Below, one piece after another: positions 1 to 8,282 of a DNA stretch of 26,693 nucleotides (position 1 is the stretch's first letter; each line of letters starts with the position of its first letter). The notes beneath the pieces are model-generated. The model had not been told where the DNA came from. It saw only the letters and a program-made list of their open reading frames with translations, and did no database searches. The DNA comes from Pseudomonadota bacterium (GTDB lineage Bacteria > Pseudomonadota > Alphaproteobacteria > Rhizobiales > Devosiaceae). Position numbers and translations under genes: made by a program. The stretch spans positions 1 to 26,693 of the forward strand of contig JAEYXQ010000040.1 of NCBI GenBank assembly GCA_023431205.1. Reading direction: 5' to 3'.

Positions 1-2485
1 TGATGTAGTCGCCGGCGACCGAGCGCTCGATGCCGAGCTGGTTGGCAAGGCCGAAGGCCGAAATGCCGTAGATGATGCCGAAATTGATGGCCTTGGCGCG
101 GCGGCGGACTTCGCTGGGCATGCCTTCGACCGGCACGCCGAACATTTCCGAGGCCGTCATGGCGTGGATGTCGAGACCTTCCTCGAAGGCATCCTTGAGC
201 GCCTGGATATCGGCGATGTGGGCGAGGACGCGCAGCTCGATCTGCGAATAGTCGGCCGAGATCAGGGTCTTGCCGGGGGCGGCGACGAAGGCAGTGCGGA
301 TCTTGCGGCCATCCTCGGTGCGCACCGGGATGTTCTGCAGGTTCGGATCGTTCGACGAGAGGCGGCCGGTGAGCACCGAGTGCTGGGAATAGGTGGTGTG
401 GACGCGGCCGGTCTGGGCATTGATGTAGGTGGGCAGGGCATCGGTATAGGTGCCCATGAGCTTGGTGAGCTGGCGCCACTCGACCACGGCACGCGCGAGC
501 GGCACGCCCTTTTGCGCCAGATCCTCCAGCACGTCGGCACCGGTGGACCAGGCGCCGGTCTTGGTGCGGGTGCCGCCCTCGAGCTGCATTTCGTCGAACA
601 GGATTTCGCCGAGCTGCTTGGGGGAGCCGAGGTTGAACTTGCGGCCGGCAAGCTCATGCGCCTCGGCCTCGAAGGCGGCGGCGCGCTGGGCGAAATCGCC
701 CGAGAGGCGAGCGAGGATCTGCCGGTCGACGGAAATGCCGCGCCCTTCCATGCGGGCAAGAACCGGAGCCAGCGGGCGCTCGATGGTCTCGTAGAGCGTG
801 GTCATGTTCTCGGCGGCAAGGCGCGGCTTGAGAATGCGCCAGAGCCGGAAGGTCATGTCGGCGTCTTCGCAGGCATAGCGGGCGGCCGAGGCGATATCGA
901 CCTCCGCGAAGGTTTTCTGCGATTTGCCGGTGCCGAGCAGTTCCTTGATCGACTGGCCGGGGACGCCGAGCCAGTGGTCGGCAAGTTCGGCCATGGTGTT
1001 GAACTGCGGGCCATCGAGCGAGTAGCTCAGCAGCAGGGTGTCGTCGATGGAATTGACCTCGACGCCGTAGCGGCGCAGCAGGCCGAGATCGTACTTGCTG
1101 TTGTGGAAGATTTTGAGGATCGAGCGATCGGCAAAGACGGGGCGGAGGAGGTCCAGCGCCTCGCGCAGCTCCATCTGCCCCTCGGCCTTGCCGCCGCCGC
1201 CGAAGATGTCGCCATCGTCGGCGTGGTGGCCGAGCGGCAGGTAGGCGCCGGTGCCCGGCCCGACCGAGAAGCTGATGCCGACGAGGTCGGCGGTCTGGTT
1301 GTCGAGGCCGGTGGTTTCGGTGTCGGTGGCGACGACGCCGGAGCGGTAGATCATCCCGATCCAGCGCCCGAGGCTCTCGGCATCCTCGAGCACCTCGTAG
1401 CGATCGGGGGTCCACGGAATGGCGCGCACCTTCTCGTGCTGCTCGCGGGCATGGACGACGACCGGCAGCGTATCGCGGCCCTGGGCCTGCTGGCGGGCAG
1501 CGCGGGCCTCGGCACGGGCGGCATTGTCGAAGCCGACCGGTGAGGCCGGCTGGGCGGCAAGCGCCGGATCGGGCTCCCAGGCGTCCGGATCGGCGCCGAT
1601 CAGGCCGGCGAGGCGCTTGGTGATGGTGGCGAATTCCATCGCCTTGAGGAAGGGAAAGAGCTTGCCCGGCTCGACCGGCTGGCGCTGGAGGGCGGAGAGT
1701 TCGAGTTCGACCGGCACGTCCTGCGCCAGGGTCACCAGCTGCTTGGAGATGCGGGCGAGCTCGGCATTGGCGCGCAGCTTCTCGCGGCGGGCGTTCTGCT
1801 TGATGTCGTCGACATGGTCGAGCAGGTTCTCGACCGTGCCGTAGGTGTTGATCAGCTCGGCCGCGGTCTTAACGCCGATGCCGGGCACGCCGGGGACATT
1901 GTCGACGCTGTCGCCGCACAGCGCCTGCACCTCGATAACCTTGTCCGGGGTGACACCGAACTTGGCGAACACTTCCTCGACGCCGATCCAGCGGAGCGGC
2001 GGCTGGCCGGGGCGCGGGATGGTGTCGAGCATGCGGATCGAGCCATCCGGCTCGACGAGCTGCATCAGGTCCTTGTCGGAGGAAACGATGGTGACCTTGC
2101 CGCCGGCGGACTTGGCCTGGCAGGCATAGGTGGCGATGATGTCGTCGGCCTCCCAACCCTCCTGCTCGATGCAGGCGATGTTGAAGGCGCGGGTGGCGTG
2201 GCGCACCAGCGGAAACTGCGGCACCAGCTCTTCGGGTGCGGAGGGGCGCTGGGCCTTGTACTGGTCGTAGATCTGGTCGCGGAAGGTCTTGGCCGAATGG
2301 TCGAAGATCACCGCCATATGGGTCGGTTCATCCTCGCCCTTGAGGTCCTCCATCAGCTTCCACAGCATGTTGCAGAAACCCTGGACGCAGCCGACCGGAA
2401 GGCCGTCGGACTTGCGGCTGAGCTGGGGCAGGGCATGGAAGGCGCGGAAGATGTAGCCCGAGCCGTCGACGAGCAGCAGATGCAT
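1..2485 (-). CDS. polA: DNA polymerase I, 3' end beyond the window
   Basis: DNA polymerase I fills gaps and removes RNA primers in replication and repair. About 828 codons are present and the gene runs off the left edge. The start is the ATG at 2485 (MHLLLVDGSGYIFRAFH), the usual N-terminus of bacterial Pol I. Domains in order are the 5'-3' exonuclease (about residues 1-290, with the helix-hairpin-helix motif GDSVDNVPGVPGIGVKTA), a 3'-5' exonuclease and the polymerase domain. The proofreading domain keeps DTET (D388, E390), so it looks active, unlike in some Pol I lineages. Polymerase motif A (DYSQIELR, D745) and the O-helix (RRAKAINFGIIYG, near nt 75-115) are intact. Motif C lies outside the window. 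The family identity is certain; only the C-terminus is unseen. Confidence 0.98.
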   Translation of the reverse strand, partial: MHLLLVDGSGYIFRAFHALPQLSRKSDGLPVGCVQGFCNMLWKLMEDLKGEDEPTHMAVIFDHSAKTFRDQIYDQYKAQRPSAPEELVPQFPLVRHATRAFNIACIEQEGWEADDIIATYACQAKSAGGKVTIVSSDKDLMQLVEPDGSIRMLDTIPRPGQPPLRWIGVEEVFAKFGVTPDKVIEVQALCGDSVDNVPGVPGIGVKTAAELINTYGTVENLLDHVDDIKQNARREKLRANAELARISKQLVTLAQDVPVELELSALQRQPVEPGKLFPFLKAMEFATITKRLAGLIGADPDAWEPDPALAAQPASPVGFDNAARAEARAARQQAQGRDTLPVVVHAREQHEKVRAIPWTPDRYEVLEDAESLGRWIGMIYRSGVVATDTETTGLDNQTADLVGISFSVGPGTGAYLPLGHHADDGDIFGGGGKAEGQMELREALDLLRPVFADRSILKIFHNSKYDLGLLRRYGVEVNSIDDTLLLSYSLDGPQFNTMAELADHWLGVPGQSIKELLGTGKSQKTFAEVDIASAARYACEDADMTFRLWRILKPRLAAENMTTLYETIERPLAPVLARMEGRGISVDRQILARLSGDFAQRAAAFEAEAHELAGRKFNLGSPKQLGEILFDEMQLEGGTRTKTGAWSTGADVLEDLAQKGVPLARAVVEWRQLTKLMGTYTDALPTYINAQTGRVHTTYSQHSVLTGRLSSNDPNLQNIPVRTEDGRKIRTAFVAAPGKTLISADYSQIELRVLAHIADIQALKDAFEEGLDIHAMTASEMFGVPVEGMPSEVRRRAKAINFGIIYGISAFGLANQLGIERSVAGDYI

Positions 2486-2575
2486 GGAACCGATTCCGTT
2501 GAACGCGGAGCCGGACTTTAGGGCAGATGCCGCCGGGGCAAAAGGGCGCGCGGACCGGTCCCCATTTCCGTCACG

Positions 2576-2581
2576 ATTATA
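2576..2581 (-). promoter_or_regulatory. candidate -10 box for polA
   Basis: A perfect TATAAT on the minus strand lies about 90 nt upstream of the polA ATG, in the gap between polA and the divergent response regulator. No convincing -35 box is seen 16-18 bp upstream, so this is only a candidate. The rest of the gap (2486-2694) shows nothing else recognisable. Confidence 0.3.
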
Positions 2582-2694
2582 ACCTAGATGTTAATCATCG
2601 ACTGACCGTTCGCGGGCACCTTCGGCTCCGCATCCCGGTTTGGTTCGCTCCCGAGCGGGCCCACCCCTTTGCCGAAGACCCCGAAAGAGCGCCC

Positions 2695-3063
2695 TTGACC
2701 ACTGAACCGGCTACCATTCTCGTCGTCGATGACGATGCCCTGATCACCATCGGGACCGTCGACCTGGTCAACGGTCTCGGCTATCGCGCCCTCGATGCGT
2801 ATTCGGGGGCCGAGGCGCTGGCGCTTCTCGAGAGCACGCAGCCCATTCACGCGCTGATCACCGACTATGGCATGCCCGACATGAACGGTGCCCGGCTGGC
2901 GGAACTGGCGCAGGAAATCCGCCCCGGCCTGCCGGTGATCCTTGCCACCGGCTATGACGACGTGCCGGAGCCCGAGGCCATGGCGCTGCCGCGGCTGAGC
3001 AAGCCGTTCCGGGACGAAGAGGTGCGCGACATTCTGGCCGCGATCGTCGCTGTCGGGGCTTGA
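2695..3063 (+). CDS. single-domain response regulator (REC only)
   Basis: A CheY-like receiver domain with no output domain, 122 aa from the chosen TTG start. It begins TTEPATILVVDDDALI, which carries the acidic pocket (VVDDD). The phosphoacceptor is D57 in ALITDYGMPDMNG, and LSKPF near the end holds the conserved Lys. The TTG at 2695 is preferred because GAAAGAG lies just upstream and the receiver fold starts right after it. An in-frame ATG at 2527 would add 56 residues of arginine- and proline-rich sequence unlike any domain. The HWE kinase gene starts 68 bp downstream on the same strand, so the two are probably partners. HWE kinases often signal through such stand-alone receivers. The exact phosphorelay is inferred. 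Confidence 0.88.
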   Translation: MTTEPATILVVDDDALITIGTVDLVNGLGYRALDAYSGAEALALLESTQPIHALITDYGMPDMNGARLAELAQEIRPGLPVILATGYDDVPEPEAMALPRLSKPFRDEEVRDILAAIVAVGA

Positions 3064-3131
3064 TCTTTTTCGAGCCAAGCCATCTATGGTTCACCAGATC
3101 CCGCGCTGTTCGCCCGTCCCGGGCGTGAGTC

Positions 3132-4997
3132 GTGACGCGGGGCGAACAGGAGACGGCCCTGAACGGGGACCTGCGCACGACCATTGACTTTGCGGCCCTG
3201 TTCGAAGCCGCCCCCAGCCCTTATGTCCTGATCGACCGCGACCTCACCATGGTGGCCTGCAATGGCGCCTATGAGCGCGAGGTGCGGCGGCCCCGGGCCG
3301 ACTTCCTCGGGCGCAACCTGTTCGAAGCGTTTCCGTCCGATCCCACCTCGCCGGGCGGCAGCCTGCTGCGCAGCTCGCTGGCCAAGGTGCTGGCCGAGGG
3401 TCGCTCAGACGAGCTGGCGCTGATCCCCTACGATGTCAGTCCACCGGGCGAGGCGCCGGTGCTGCGCTACTGGAGCGCCACCCATACCCCGATCCTCGGT
3501 GCCGATGGGCGGATTGCCTATGTGTTGCAGCACACCACCGACGTCACGGCGGTGGAAACCCTGCGTCGCACGGCCCGCAGCCTGAAGGATAAAGCCGGGA
3601 TTCTCGATCGCGCCGCGGCAGTGCAGGCCGAGAACACCGCGCTGGCCCAGCAATCGGACGAGTTGCGCCGGCTGTTCCAGCAGACGCCGAGCTTCATGGC
3701 GGTGGTGAGCGGGCCCGACCACGTCTTCACCCTGGTCAACGACGCCTATCAGCGGCTGGTGGGAACCGAGCGCGACATCCTCGGCAAGTCGGTGGCCGAG
3801 AGCATGCCGGAAATGGTGGAGCAGGGCTTCACCGGCCTGTTGGACCAGGTGCGTGGCACGGGTGAACCGTTTATCGGCCGCGGCGTGCCGGTGATGGTGC
3901 AGCAGCCCGACGGGAGCGCAGAATTGCGCTATCTCGACTTCATCTACCAGCCGATCCGCGATGCGGACGGCGCGGTCGCCGGCATCTTCGTGCAGGGTCA
4001 CGACATCACGGAGCAGAAGCTGGCCGAGCAGGAACTGCTGCGCCAGCGCGAAATGCTGCGCATTGCCCAGGAAGCCGGCGGCGTCGGCACCTTCGTATGG
4101 GACCTGGGGACAGGGCTGTTGGCCGGCTCGCCGACCTTCAACCTGCTCTACGGCCTGCCGGCCGACAGCGGGCCGCGACCCTATACGCAGTATGTCGACG
4201 CCGTGCATCCGGACGATCGCGAGCGCCTGGCCATCGCCGCCGGCCGAGGCCTCGAAGAGGGCCTGCGCCGGACCGAATACCGGATCCTGCTGCCGGACGG
4301 ACAGGTGCGCTGGCTGGAGCGGCAGGGCAATGTGCTGCGCGGCGCCTCGGGCGCGCCCACCCATGTGGTCGGCGCCAGCTTCGACATCACTGCCCGGCAG
4401 GACCGCGAAGCGCAGATGGCGCTGCTGACGCAGGAATCCTCCCACCGCATCAAGAACCTCCTGACCATGGTGCAGGCCATCGTGTCGCAGACGCTGCGAT
4501 CGGCCGACAGCATTGCTGCTGCCCGCACCAGTGTCGGCGACCGGCTGGCCGCCCTGGCACAGGCGCAGGACCTGCTGACGCACGGGCTGGAAGAGGGCGC
4601 GGGGCTGCATGACCTCGTGGTATCGGCCACCCGGCTGCATGACGACGGCCAGCGCTTCCATGTCGAGGGACCCAATGTGCGGCTCGGCAGCCGCCCTGCC
4701 CTCGGCGTGGCGCTGATGCTGCATGAACTGGGCACCAATGCTGCCAAATACGGCGCGCTCAGCGTTGCCGAGGGGCGCGTGCGGATCACCTGGCACACCG
4801 ACGCGGCCGGCAATGTCGACTGGCAATGGGCCGAACAGGGCGGGCCGGCGGTACAGCCGCCGCAACGGCGCGGCTTCGGCTCATCGCTCATCGAGCGCGG
4901 GCTGACCTCGCTGCCGGGCAGCAGCGTCAGCCTCAGCTACGAGCCTTCGGGCGTGGTCTGCAGGGCGCACCTGGCCGTAGCCGGACGGACGAGCTAG
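3132..4997 (+). CDS. HWE-family sensor histidine kinase with three PAS domains
   Basis: A 621-aa soluble sensor kinase. PAS1 spans about residues 20-140, PAS2 180-295 and PAS3 305-425 (PAC-type end VVGASFDITARQ), followed by the HWE kinase core. The phosphoacceptor is H438 in ESSHRIKNLLTMVQAI, typical of HWE/HisKA_2 kinases rather than classic HisKA. The ATP-binding N box is LHELGTNAAKYGAL (N536). The WxE element (W566, E568) followed by GGP and GFGSSLIERGL is the family signature. No membrane segment is seen, so the kinase is probably cytoplasmic. Similar PAS-HWE proteins include blue-light and redox sensors. I see no NCRFL-type LOV cysteine motif, so the signal is unknown. The start is a GTG. 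The last 4 bp overlap the convergent lipoprotein gene. Confidence 0.93.
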   Translation: MTRGEQETALNGDLRTTIDFAALFEAAPSPYVLIDRDLTMVACNGAYEREVRRPRADFLGRNLFEAFPSDPTSPGGSLLRSSLAKVLAEGRSDELALIPYDVSPPGEAPVLRYWSATHTPILGADGRIAYVLQHTTDVTAVETLRRTARSLKDKAGILDRAAAVQAENTALAQQSDELRRLFQQTPSFMAVVSGPDHVFTLVNDAYQRLVGTERDILGKSVAESMPEMVEQGFTGLLDQVRGTGEPFIGRGVPVMVQQPDGSAELRYLDFIYQPIRDADGAVAGIFVQGHDITEQKLAEQELLRQREMLRIAQEAGGVGTFVWDLGTGLLAGSPTFNLLYGLPADSGPRPYTQYVDAVHPDDRERLAIAAGRGLEEGLRRTEYRILLPDGQVRWLERQGNVLRGASGAPTHVVGASFDITARQDREAQMALLTQESSHRIKNLLTMVQAIVSQTLRSADSIAAARTSVGDRLAALAQAQDLLTHGLEEGAGLHDLVVSATRLHDDGQRFHVEGPNVRLGSRPALGVALMLHELGTNAAKYGALSVAEGRVRITWHTDAAGNVDWQWAEQGGPAVQPPQRRGFGSSLIERGLTSLPGSSVSLSYEPSGVVCRAHLAVAGRTS

Positions 4998-5560
4998 CGC
5001 AGCCCCGCCGCATCGAGCAGGCCGAGGCGCTTGGCGTCGTAGTAGTAGCCGCGGGCATAGTATCGCACGGCGAGGTCGGGGTTGCCCCTGGCGGTGACAT
5101 AGGCACCGGCGAGGTAGCGCACCGCAAAGCGCAGATTGGTCTCGGCATCGAGCAGGCCGCCGGGCGAGCCGCGATAGCCCATGCCGCTGGCGGTGGCGTG
5201 GCTGATCTGCATCAGCCCGTAATAGGGTCCGTTGCGGGCAGCCGGATTGTAGTTGCTCTCGCGCACGATGACGCGGCGCACCAGCGATTCCGGCACGCTG
5301 TAGTGCTGGCTGTAATGGCTGATCAGCCCGTCGAGGGCATTGCCGGTATAGGCGAGGAGCTTGGGCGCGGCGGGCACCACGGCCGCATCCGGCACGTGGC
5401 CGGCCGGCGTGGCGGCCGGGGCGGCAAAAGCTGCAAGCGCCGCCGACGCCTTGCCGCCCGGGGCCGGCTTGATGCCGCTGATGGAGCAGCCGGCCAGCAA
5501 CAGGCTTGCCGCGGCGATAGCGGCGAGGCGAGCGCCGGTGCGAAGAGATAGTCCAGTCAT
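4994..5560 (-). CDS. lytic transglycosylase lipoprotein (SLT domain)
   Basis: A 188-aa predicted lipoprotein. The N-terminal signal ends in a lipobox, LLLAGC, with lipidated C25. An alanine/proline-rich linker (about 30-75) leads into an SLT/GEWL-like domain. The catalytic glutamate is E101 in VIVRESNYNPAA. The family motifs GLMQIS and the later AVRYLAGAY and YYARGYY follow in the expected order. Such enzymes cleave peptidoglycan glycan strands to 1,6-anhydromuramic products and act in the periplasm. The protein is short, closer to stand-alone lytic transglycosylases of the VirB1/MltE size class than to Slt70. No secretion-system genes lie nearby, so a housekeeping wall role is more likely. 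It ends tail-to-tail with the HWE kinase, the two stops sharing CTAG. Confidence 0.9.
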   Translation of the reverse strand: MTGLSLRTGARLAAIAAASLLLAGCSISGIKPAPGGKASAALAAFAAPAATPAGHVPDAAVVPAAPKLLAYTGNALDGLISHYSQHYSVPESLVRRVIVRESNYNPAARNGPYYGLMQISHATASGMGYRGSPGGLLDAETNLRFAVRYLAGAYVTARGNPDLAVRYYARGYYYDAKRLGLLDAAGLR

Positions 5561-5738
5561 GCCGCGATCCTAGCCGATTGTCGCTCTGCCGCCCATAGGG
5601 ATAAAACGCGGCGGCTTGATGGCTTCGGCGTGACACGGGCCGCTGCTGGCGCAGTCGTGAACTTTTCCGGGCGCCCCAGTTGCGCGGCGCACCCGCTTTG
5701 GCTAGTTTGCGCCCATCCGCCGGACCGCTTCCGGCCAC

Positions 5739-5815
<77 letters not shown>

Positions 5816-5925
5816 AAACTCCATCGATATTCTTGGTCACGCTTGGTGCTTGTGCGGGGCATGGATTGCTCCTCAAAGACTGAGGGCACGGTGGTCTTTG
5901 ATTTGCCAGAAACGAGGAGGCCGGA

Positions 5926-6282
5926 ATGTGGATCAGGGTGCTGGCGGTTTTGCTCGCGCTGTTGCCGGGCGGGGCACAGGCGCATGGGGAGAGTGCGGCC
6001 TGGGTGGAGCAGAAATGCAGGGCCTACGAGGCGGCGTGGGAGCGGGCAGTGGCGGCGCATCACGGACGCCAGATGGTCGATGTGTTCATTGCCGCCAACG
6101 AGACCTTTATCACCTCCGGCTGCACGGAAGCGGGGACTGCCTGTCCGCGGTCGGCGGTGGAGCTGGAGATCGCGAACGCGCTGACGCTGGCGATGATGAA
6201 TGCCGGGGCGGCCAGTACTTTCCTGCCGTTTCGCTGCCCGCATGAGAGGGTTGAGGGAGGCTGGAGCGGGCCGGGGCTCTAG
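5926..6282 (+). CDS. small secreted cysteine-containing protein, unknown function
   Basis: A 118-aa protein preceded by a good ribosome binding site (GAGGAGG). The N-terminus MWIRVLAVLLALLPGGAQA is a clear Sec signal peptide with an AQA cleavage site, leaving a mature chain of about 99 residues. The mature part has four cysteines (in QKCRAY, TSGCTE, GTACPR and FRCPHE), enough for two periplasmic disulfides. I do not recognise the family. The downstream serine dehydratase starts 71 bp later on the same strand, so co-transcription is possible, but nothing ties the functions together. Confidence 0.7.
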   Translation: MWIRVLAVLLALLPGGAQAHGESAAWVEQKCRAYEAAWERAVAAHHGRQMVDVFIAANETFITSGCTEAGTACPRSAVELEIANALTLAMMNAGAASTFLPFRCPHERVEGGWSGPGL

Positions 6283-6353
6283 CTTCGGGACGGTCTCTCG
6301 ATAGTGCGCGGCTTTGCCGCTACAGTGCCGGCTGGCCTTGCCGGAGTGGGTGC

Positions 6354-7751
6354 GTGTTCCTGTCGGTGTTTGACGTCTTCAAGATCGGGGTGGGGCCGTC
6401 GAGTTCCCACACCATGGGACCGATGGTGGCGGCCTGGCGGTTCCTGGCGGAATTGCGCGACGGCGACTGGCCGCGGCCGGCGCGGGCCCGGCCGGTGGCG
6501 CTGACGGCGAGCCTGCATGGATCGCTGGCCTTTACCGGGGTCGGACATGGCTCGGGCCGGGCGGTGATCCTGGGGCTCAGTGGCCTCATGCCGGATACGG
6601 TTGATCCGGACCGGATGGACGGCATTGTAGAGGGGGTCGAGCGCTCGGGGCAGGTGGAGCCGCCGGGGCATCCGCCCTACCGGTTCCGGCCGCAGCGGGA
6701 CCTCGTTTTCGACACGCAGACGCGGATGCCGCTCCATCCCAACGGCTTGCAGTTCGCCGCCTTGGACGACAGCGGGGCACTGCTGTTGCGGCGCGGATAT
6801 TATTCGGTGGGTGGCGGCTTCGTGCTGAGCGAGGCGGAGCTGGCGGACGGTGGCAGCAAGCCGGCAGCGGGGGACGCCGAGGTCCCCTTCCCCTTCGATT
6901 CGGCGGACAGCATGCTGCAGATGGCAGGGCGCTCGGGCCTCTCCATCGCCGAAATGAAGCGGCGCAACGAGCTGGCCTCGTGCAGCCCGGCGGAGCTGGA
7001 GCACGGGCTTGACCGGCTATGGCAGGCAATGTCGGATTGCATTGACCGCGGGCTGCGCCAGGAGGGGCAGCTGCCCGGATCGCTGAAGGTGCCGCGGCGG
7101 GCCAGAGGCATCCACCAGCGGCTCGAGGCGGCACGGGCGCGCAACGTGTTCAACCCGCTCGGCGCCAATGACTGGCTGTCGGTGTTCGCCATGGCGGTGA
7201 ACGAGGAAAATGCCGCCGGTGGCCGGGTGGTCACGGCGCCCACCAATGGCGCGGCGGGGGTGATCCCGGCGGTGCTGCGGTTCTATGTCGAGCAGGTGGG
7301 CGGCGCCGGGCGGCGCGGCATCCATGATTTCCTGCTCACCGCCGCGGCGATCGGCGGCATCGTCAAGCATCGCGCCTCGATCTCGGGAGCGGAGGTCGGC
7401 TGCCAGGGCGAGGTCGGCTCGGCTTCGGCGATGGCGGCGGCGGGGCTGTGCGCGGTGATGGGCGGCACGCCGGAGCAGGTGGAGAATGCCGCCGAGATCG
7501 CGCTCGAGCACCATCTCGGCATGACCTGCGATCCCGTCGGCGGGTTGGTGCAGGTGCCCTGCATCGAGCGCAACGCCTTCGGCGCGGTGAAGGCGGTGAC
7601 CGCCGCATCGCTGGCGTTGATGGGCAATGGTGTCCACACCGTCTCGCTCGACGCGTGCGTCGAAACCATGCGCCAGACCGGGCGGGACATGAACGAGCGC
7701 TACAAGGAAACCAGCCTCGGCGGGCTCGCCGTCAACGTGGTGGAGTGCTGA
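6354..7751 (+). CDS. sdaA: L-serine dehydratase (iron-sulfur, single chain)
   Basis: It deaminates L-serine to pyruvate and ammonia using a [4Fe-4S] cluster rather than PLP. The product is 465 aa, the normal single-chain (type 2) length. The N-terminal beta domain starts FLSVFDVFKIGVGPSSSHTMGP, the family hallmark. The alpha domain carries the cluster cysteines C350 (GCQGEVGSASAM), C392 (GMTCDPVGG) and C403 (VQVPCIERN). Their 42- and 11-residue spacing matches my recollection of the characterised bacterial enzymes. The GTG start at 6354 follows CCGGAG and places the conserved N-terminus at residue 2. The gene ends 6 bp before the convergent HNH-like gene. No amino-acid transporter is adjacent. 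Confidence 0.96.
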   Translation: MFLSVFDVFKIGVGPSSSHTMGPMVAAWRFLAELRDGDWPRPARARPVALTASLHGSLAFTGVGHGSGRAVILGLSGLMPDTVDPDRMDGIVEGVERSGQVEPPGHPPYRFRPQRDLVFDTQTRMPLHPNGLQFAALDDSGALLLRRGYYSVGGGFVLSEAELADGGSKPAAGDAEVPFPFDSADSMLQMAGRSGLSIAEMKRRNELASCSPAELEHGLDRLWQAMSDCIDRGLRQEGQLPGSLKVPRRARGIHQRLEAARARNVFNPLGANDWLSVFAMAVNEENAAGGRVVTAPTNGAAGVIPAVLRFYVEQVGGAGRRGIHDFLLTAAAIGGIVKHRASISGAEVGCQGEVGSASAMAAAGLCAVMGGTPEQVENAAEIALEHHLGMTCDPVGGLVQVPCIERNAFGAVKAVTAASLALMGNGVHTVSLDACVETMRQTGRDMNERYKETSLGGLAVNVVEC

Positions 7752-7757
7752 GCCGCC

Positions 7758-8198
7758 TCAGCCGCGCTGCATCAGGCGGCGGTGAAAGCCGAGATGCTCG
7801 CGCGCCGGCCAGAACACCTCATCCTCGGGCAGGAACAGCTTTTCGCCCAGACGCCGGGCCAGGGCCGGCTGCAGCCGGTGCGGTTCGGGCAGGAGGATGC
7901 GGTAGTCGTCGGCAATCACGATGTGGCCGGCGCGGAAGGCGCGGCCGGCATGTTCCTCGACGGCGAGGTAGTTGGTGATGGCGAGCGGCCCGCCGCTGTC
8001 GCGCGGGCGGATCGCCACGGCCTCGAGGTGAGGATGGATCAGCCCGCCCTCGGGCAGGAAGCGCTCGCCGGTCAGGGCGCAGCGATATCCATATGCGGTG
8101 AGCACCAGCCGGTAGAGTCCCTGGTAGTCGGCCAGCGATGTCTCGAAGCCGACCTGCGGATTGTCGCCCAGCCCGTCCGGCTGGTCCGGCGCCACCAT
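7758..8198 (-). CDS. HNH-like protein with degenerate active site
   Basis: A 146-aa protein whose middle resembles the HNH_2 nuclease fold. YGYRCALTG (C40) is followed by LEAVAIRP, then TNYLAVEEHAGRAFRAGHI and ADDYRILL. In active members I expect an A-A-H-I-x-P motif and a later H-x-x-F-D-x-G. Here the first His position is Ala62 (VAIRP), and the second motif reads G-R-A-F-R-A-G, losing both the His and the Asp. Only the Asn (N76) is kept. The C-terminal part after residue 105 (PEPHRLQPALARRLGEKLFLP) matches nothing I know. It may be a structural or DNA-binding relic rather than a nuclease. It converges with sdaA and lies 84 bp downstream of the cytochrome gene on the same strand. The fold is moderately sure; the catalytic loss is inferred from a mental alignment. 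Confidence 0.72.
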   Translation of the reverse strand: MVAPDQPDGLGDNPQVGFETSLADYQGLYRLVLTAYGYRCALTGERFLPEGGLIHPHLEAVAIRPRDSGGPLAITNYLAVEEHAGRAFRAGHIVIADDYRILLPEPHRLQPALARRLGEKLFLPEDEVFWPAREHLGFHRRLMQRG

Positions 8199-8282
8199 CC
8201 TTCTTCGCCTCCGTATCTGCCCCTAAGGGAGAATACGTATCTGGCGGCAAAGGACAATGGCGCATGGCGGCGTGCGCCGATG

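Noticed and set aside
3405..4865. A 486-codon open frame opposite the HWE kinase
   Set aside because: It is antisense to a gene with full domain support, and its translation resembles no protein family.
6283..6353. A riboswitch upstream of sdaA
   Set aside because: Only 71 bp are available, with no recognisable aptamer core such as a glycine or SAM motif.
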